64,000 bases of DNA from the NCBI GenBank assembly GCA_019802505.1, contig JAFMOC010000159.1, positions 961,001 to 1,025,000 on the forward strand, read 5' to 3'. The position numbers and the translations under genes were made by a program. Shown in pieces: positions 63,301 to 64,000 of the stretch. Numbering within the stretch: position 1 is the stretch's first letter; the number at the start of each line of letters is the position of its first letter. The notes under the pieces are model-generated. The model was not told the origin of the DNA. It saw only the letters and a list, made by a program, of their open reading frames with translations, and did no database searches. The stretch comes from Corydoras sp. C115 (Eukaryota; Chordata; Actinopteri; Siluriformes; Callichthyidae).

Positions 63301-63744
63301 GAGTTCTCCAAATTGCCCCATATAGAGTGTGTCTGTGTGAGTGAGTGTGTGCCCAGCGATGGATTGGCGCCCTGTCCTGGGTCTATCGCCCAGCGCCCGA
63401 GATGTTCTCCCCTGGATGGGCATGGGGAACCCCACCGCGACCCTAATAGAGGATAAAGCGGGAGATAATGAATGAATGAATTACAAGACTGTGAATGGCA
63501 CAGGGACCCTAGTAGATGATTATGTGGAAGATAAAGAATGATTTAATAATTCACAGCAATGATGAAATCTGACAAATTATTGCATTGTTTTAAATCATAG
63601 ATCTACTCTTTGAACATCAACAAACCTGAAGATTGCTGGAAGAAATTTGCCTCCAATCGTAACTTGGGACTTCTGTTATTTTTAGGAATAGTTGTTGGTA
63701 ATCTATGGAAGACGAGAGAGAACTGTGACAAAAAAAACAATTGA
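48383..63744 (+). CDS. coq2: COQ2, 4-hydroxybenzoate polyprenyltransferase
   Basis: Seven coding exons: 48383-48686, 55165-55331, 60321-60442, 62100-62185, 62295-62428, 62539-62727 and 63601-63744. They join in frame to 381 codons (human about 371). The enzyme attaches the polyprenyl chain to 4-hydroxybenzoate in the inner mitochondrial membrane, a committed step of coenzyme Q synthesis. The first 90 residues are basic and poorly conserved, as expected of a mitochondrial presequence. The mature part begins QPYLQLMRLDKPIG. The first aspartate motif is NDMWDKEID (147-155) and the second DTIYAHQDRDDD (265-276); both bind Mg-diphosphate in this family. Membrane segments include TWLLYLPCTWSIGL and GGQLSLALGVLLCL. 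The start is the first in-frame ATG after the acceptor at 48339. Introns carry many SINEs and one Tc1. Confidence 0.97.
48790..49340 (+). pseudogene. LINE-2-like ORF2 C-terminus and tail
   Basis: Encodes ILYKSLTLAYRTISGSS, a shifted middle part, and AESLNSFKKLLKTHLFNKYL, then the GGATAAAAGCGTCTGCTAAA tail. At least two frameshifts. It is the plus-strand counterpart of the copy at 40158-41367. In COQ2 intron 1. Confidence 0.82.
49519..49848 (-). repeat. SINE-A lacking the first bases of the head
   Basis: Stops at GAACGTG, so about 25 bases at the 5' end are absent. Confidence 0.85.
49853..50213 (-). repeat. SINE-A, full length
   Basis: Minus-strand, younger type, directly beside the preceding copy; GTAATCA flanks both. 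Confidence 0.88.
50214..50491 (-). repeat. Possible LINE 3' end
   Basis: TTGCACAGAAATATTGCACA and GTTATTGCACAGTGTGTAAT recall the 3' ends of fish Rex1/CR1 LINEs in inverse orientation. The piece at 49375-49440 may be its continuation, separated by the two SINEs. Confidence 0.4.
50492..51812 (+). mobile_element. Possible degenerate hAT element
   Basis: CAGGCGTGTCAACC near 50492 and GGAATTGAGTTTGACACCGCG near 51808 look like the inverted ends (CAGGGGTGTCAAACTC type) of a common vertebrate hAT. The interior has no clear transposase, and I could not settle the target duplication. A SINE-A interrupts it. Confidence 0.45.
50681..50995 (-). repeat. SINE-A with deletions
   Basis: Minus-strand; about 40 bases are missing after GGCGTTGGG. 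It has an inserted GACGGAAACCCAGTTGTCTC stretch and is flanked by ATCTCTCTTGTC on both sides. Confidence 0.85.
51905..52150 (-). repeat. Family E interspersed repeat
   Basis: TTGTCACAAAGCAGCTTTAC and GACAGTGGCAAGAAAAAAC are the complement of the copy at 37500-37735. Confidence 0.6.
52151..52841. other. COQ2 intron 1, unassigned
   Basis: No gene or repeat recognised. Confidence 0.4.
52842..53176 (+). repeat. SINE-A
   Basis: Older type with a GGATGGAT tail; short deletions in the GTGTCCGCG block. Confidence 0.88.
53407..53755 (+). repeat. SINE-A with target duplication
   Basis: Flanked by AACACAGAATCCA on both sides. Confidence 0.9.
53868..54227 (-). repeat. SINE-A with target duplication
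   Basis: Minus-strand, flanked by GTGTTTGATTAT on both sides. Confidence 0.9.
54435..54740 (-). repeat. Family E interspersed repeat
   Basis: Second inverted copy, about 80 percent like the one at 51905-52150 by eye. Confidence 0.6.
54763..55101 (-). repeat. SINE-A
   Basis: Minus-strand, diverged; its end is about 60 bases before COQ2 exon 2. Confidence 0.85.
55443..55786 (-). repeat. SINE-A with target duplication
   Basis: Minus-strand, younger type; GTATAGTTTA flanks it. Confidence 0.88.
55914..56267 (+). repeat. SINE-A, first of a tandem pair
   Basis: Younger type. Preceded by ATAATTTTATGGAG, which recurs after each of the two copies. Confidence 0.9.
56274..56622 (+). repeat. SINE-A, second of a tandem pair
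   Basis: Same orientation, separated from the first copy by one target-site unit. It differs by several bases (for example CCAAATAGAG, CGAAACGTT). Confidence 0.9.
56770..57117 (+). repeat. SINE-A, degenerate
   Basis: The head is partly missing and the body has an extra CATCAACCCATATAG stretch; tail AATGAATG. Confidence 0.75.
57118..57458. other. COQ2 intron 2, unassigned
   Basis: No element recognised; the open frame at 57177-57380 has no support. Confidence 0.4.
57460..57650 (+). repeat. SINE-B with LINE-2-like tail
   Basis: GTGTGGTAGCTCAGTGG, a shortened B box region, GGTCCTTGAGCAAGACCCTT and the tail GAATAAAAGTGTCTGCTAAA. Confidence 0.78.
57719..58061 (-). repeat. SINE-A with target duplication
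   Basis: Minus-strand, mostly older type, flanked by TGTAAATGTACTA. Confidence 0.9.
58454..60068 (+). mobile_element. Tc1-like transposon
   Basis: The element is 58456-60066 (1611 bp), between TA duplications. Long terminal inverted repeats of about 210 bp begin CAGTGGGTTGCAAAAGTATT and run to GCAAAAGTATTCAGCCCCC. This second motif repeats the first inside each repeat, as in the IR/DR type of fish Tc1 elements. The two repeats remain closely similar, so it is not very old. The transposase between them is broken. Confidence 0.95.
58827..59848 (+). pseudogene. Tc1 transposase, frameshifted
   Basis: About 340 codons. The N-terminal half has the paired helix-turn-helix region (LEKFKAGLGYKKISKALNIS; then GRPPKLTGRTRR). 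The catalytic part has WSDETKIELF (first Asp), FQQDNDPKHKA (second Asp) and SQSPDLNPIENLWQNLK (Glu), the DD34E pattern. The frame shifts near 59103 at a run of G and again near 59200, where a stop also appears, so no full protein can be made. It ends AAKGGSTKY with TGA. Confidence 0.92.
60740..60995 (-). repeat. Family D interspersed repeat
   Basis: Minus-strand: complement of TTAAATCTGATTGGCTGAAC at 60950-60969 and GCCATCTAGTGGCCAAAAAT nearer the left. In COQ2 intron 3. Confidence 0.62.
60996..61257. other. COQ2 intron 3, spacer
   Basis: AT-rich with a poly(A) run at 61221-61239; nothing else recognised. Confidence 0.4.
61258..61700 (+). mobile_element. hAT MITE, copy 4
   Basis: The element is 61266-61692 between perfect 8-bp duplications ATCTAGTC. 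Ends TAGGGGTG and CACCCCTA match exactly. Confidence 0.93.
61720..61925 (-). repeat. Family D interspersed repeat
   Basis: Minus-strand: GTCATCTTGTGGCCAAATTA, TTGTATATCACGCATTGATA, and GAACTACCCGTTTTATGGTA at the end. The MITE beside it may have inserted into this copy. Confidence 0.62.
62766..63105 (-). repeat. SINE-A
   Basis: Minus-strand, older type. Part of the head is replaced by GGGCGCCAAGGGGCGAACAG. In COQ2 intron 6. Confidence 0.86.
63142..63481 (+). repeat. SINE-A with target duplication
   Basis: Younger type, flanked by ATTACAAGACTG. Confidence 0.9.
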
Positions 63745-64000
63745 TATTAAAACTAAAAACATTACGTTATCGTTCGACTCTTCTAGAATTCAACTGCTGT
63801 GTGACTCGCTTACATGCCGTTCACTAAGAAAGCAAACTCTTCGATGTAACGTGTCCGATACTTAGATCTCAAAAAATGCATCCTGCAGGATTTATTGTTT
63901 GGAGAATATATTGTAATATATTATCGTATTATTGCACCATTTGAGTTTGCATTTTTTAATTATGTAGTAAAATGCATCATTGAGCAAAAAAACATTTTTT
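63745..64000 (+). other. COQ2 3' untranslated region and beyond
   Basis: ATTAAA at 63746-63751 is very close to the stop. A clear AATAAA is not seen before the window ends, so the true 3' end may lie outside. Confidence 0.5.

Overview
The window is nuclear DNA of a teleost fish. It holds spliced vertebrate genes, tRNA-derived SINEs, LINE-2-type 3' ends, Tc1 and hAT DNA transposons and long (TA)n tracts. The SINE composition suggests an ostariophysan such as a catfish or cyprinoid, but I cannot fix the species by reading.

Four genes can be built exon by exon. (1) On the minus strand, a small two-exon gene (4371-5229) encodes an 86-residue protein with one predicted membrane segment; I do not recognise it. 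(2) On the minus strand, VPS33A (6930-26161) has 13 coding exons and 600 codons; it is the Sec1/Munc18 subunit of the HOPS/CORVET tethers of late endosomes and lysosomes. (3) On the minus strand, MFSD10 (29723-39846) has 12 coding exons and 451 codons, with a probable noncoding first exon at 43531-43760; it is a major-facilitator transporter. (4) On the plus strand, COQ2 (48383-63744) has seven coding exons and 381 codons, with a probable noncoding first exon ending at 45322; it is the mitochondrial prenyltransferase of ubiquinone synthesis. MFSD10 and COQ2 are head to head. All reading frames join cleanly at splice sites. Two introns, one in VPS33A and one in MFSD10, use GC-AG rather than GT-AG ends.

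Most of the rest is transposable-element sequence. One SINE family (here SINE-A) occurs about 40 times in both orientations and in at least two subfamilies. There are four copies of a roughly 410-bp hAT MITE, three with perfect 8-bp target duplications. Also present are a hAT with BED zinc-finger remnants, a Tc1 element inside a SINE, an older Tc1 fossil and several LINE-2-like 3' fragments, one nested in a SINE.

The most unusual object is a 3.07-kb LTR retrotransposon in VPS33A intron 5 (17812-20882). Its two 385-bp LTRs look identical and the target duplication is a perfect 5 bp. It has no recognisable gag or pol. Its very GC-rich interior has one long open frame crossing four successive minisatellites whose periods (27, 30, 33 and 27 bp) are all multiples of three. 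A solo LTR of the same wider family lies in an MFSD10 intron.
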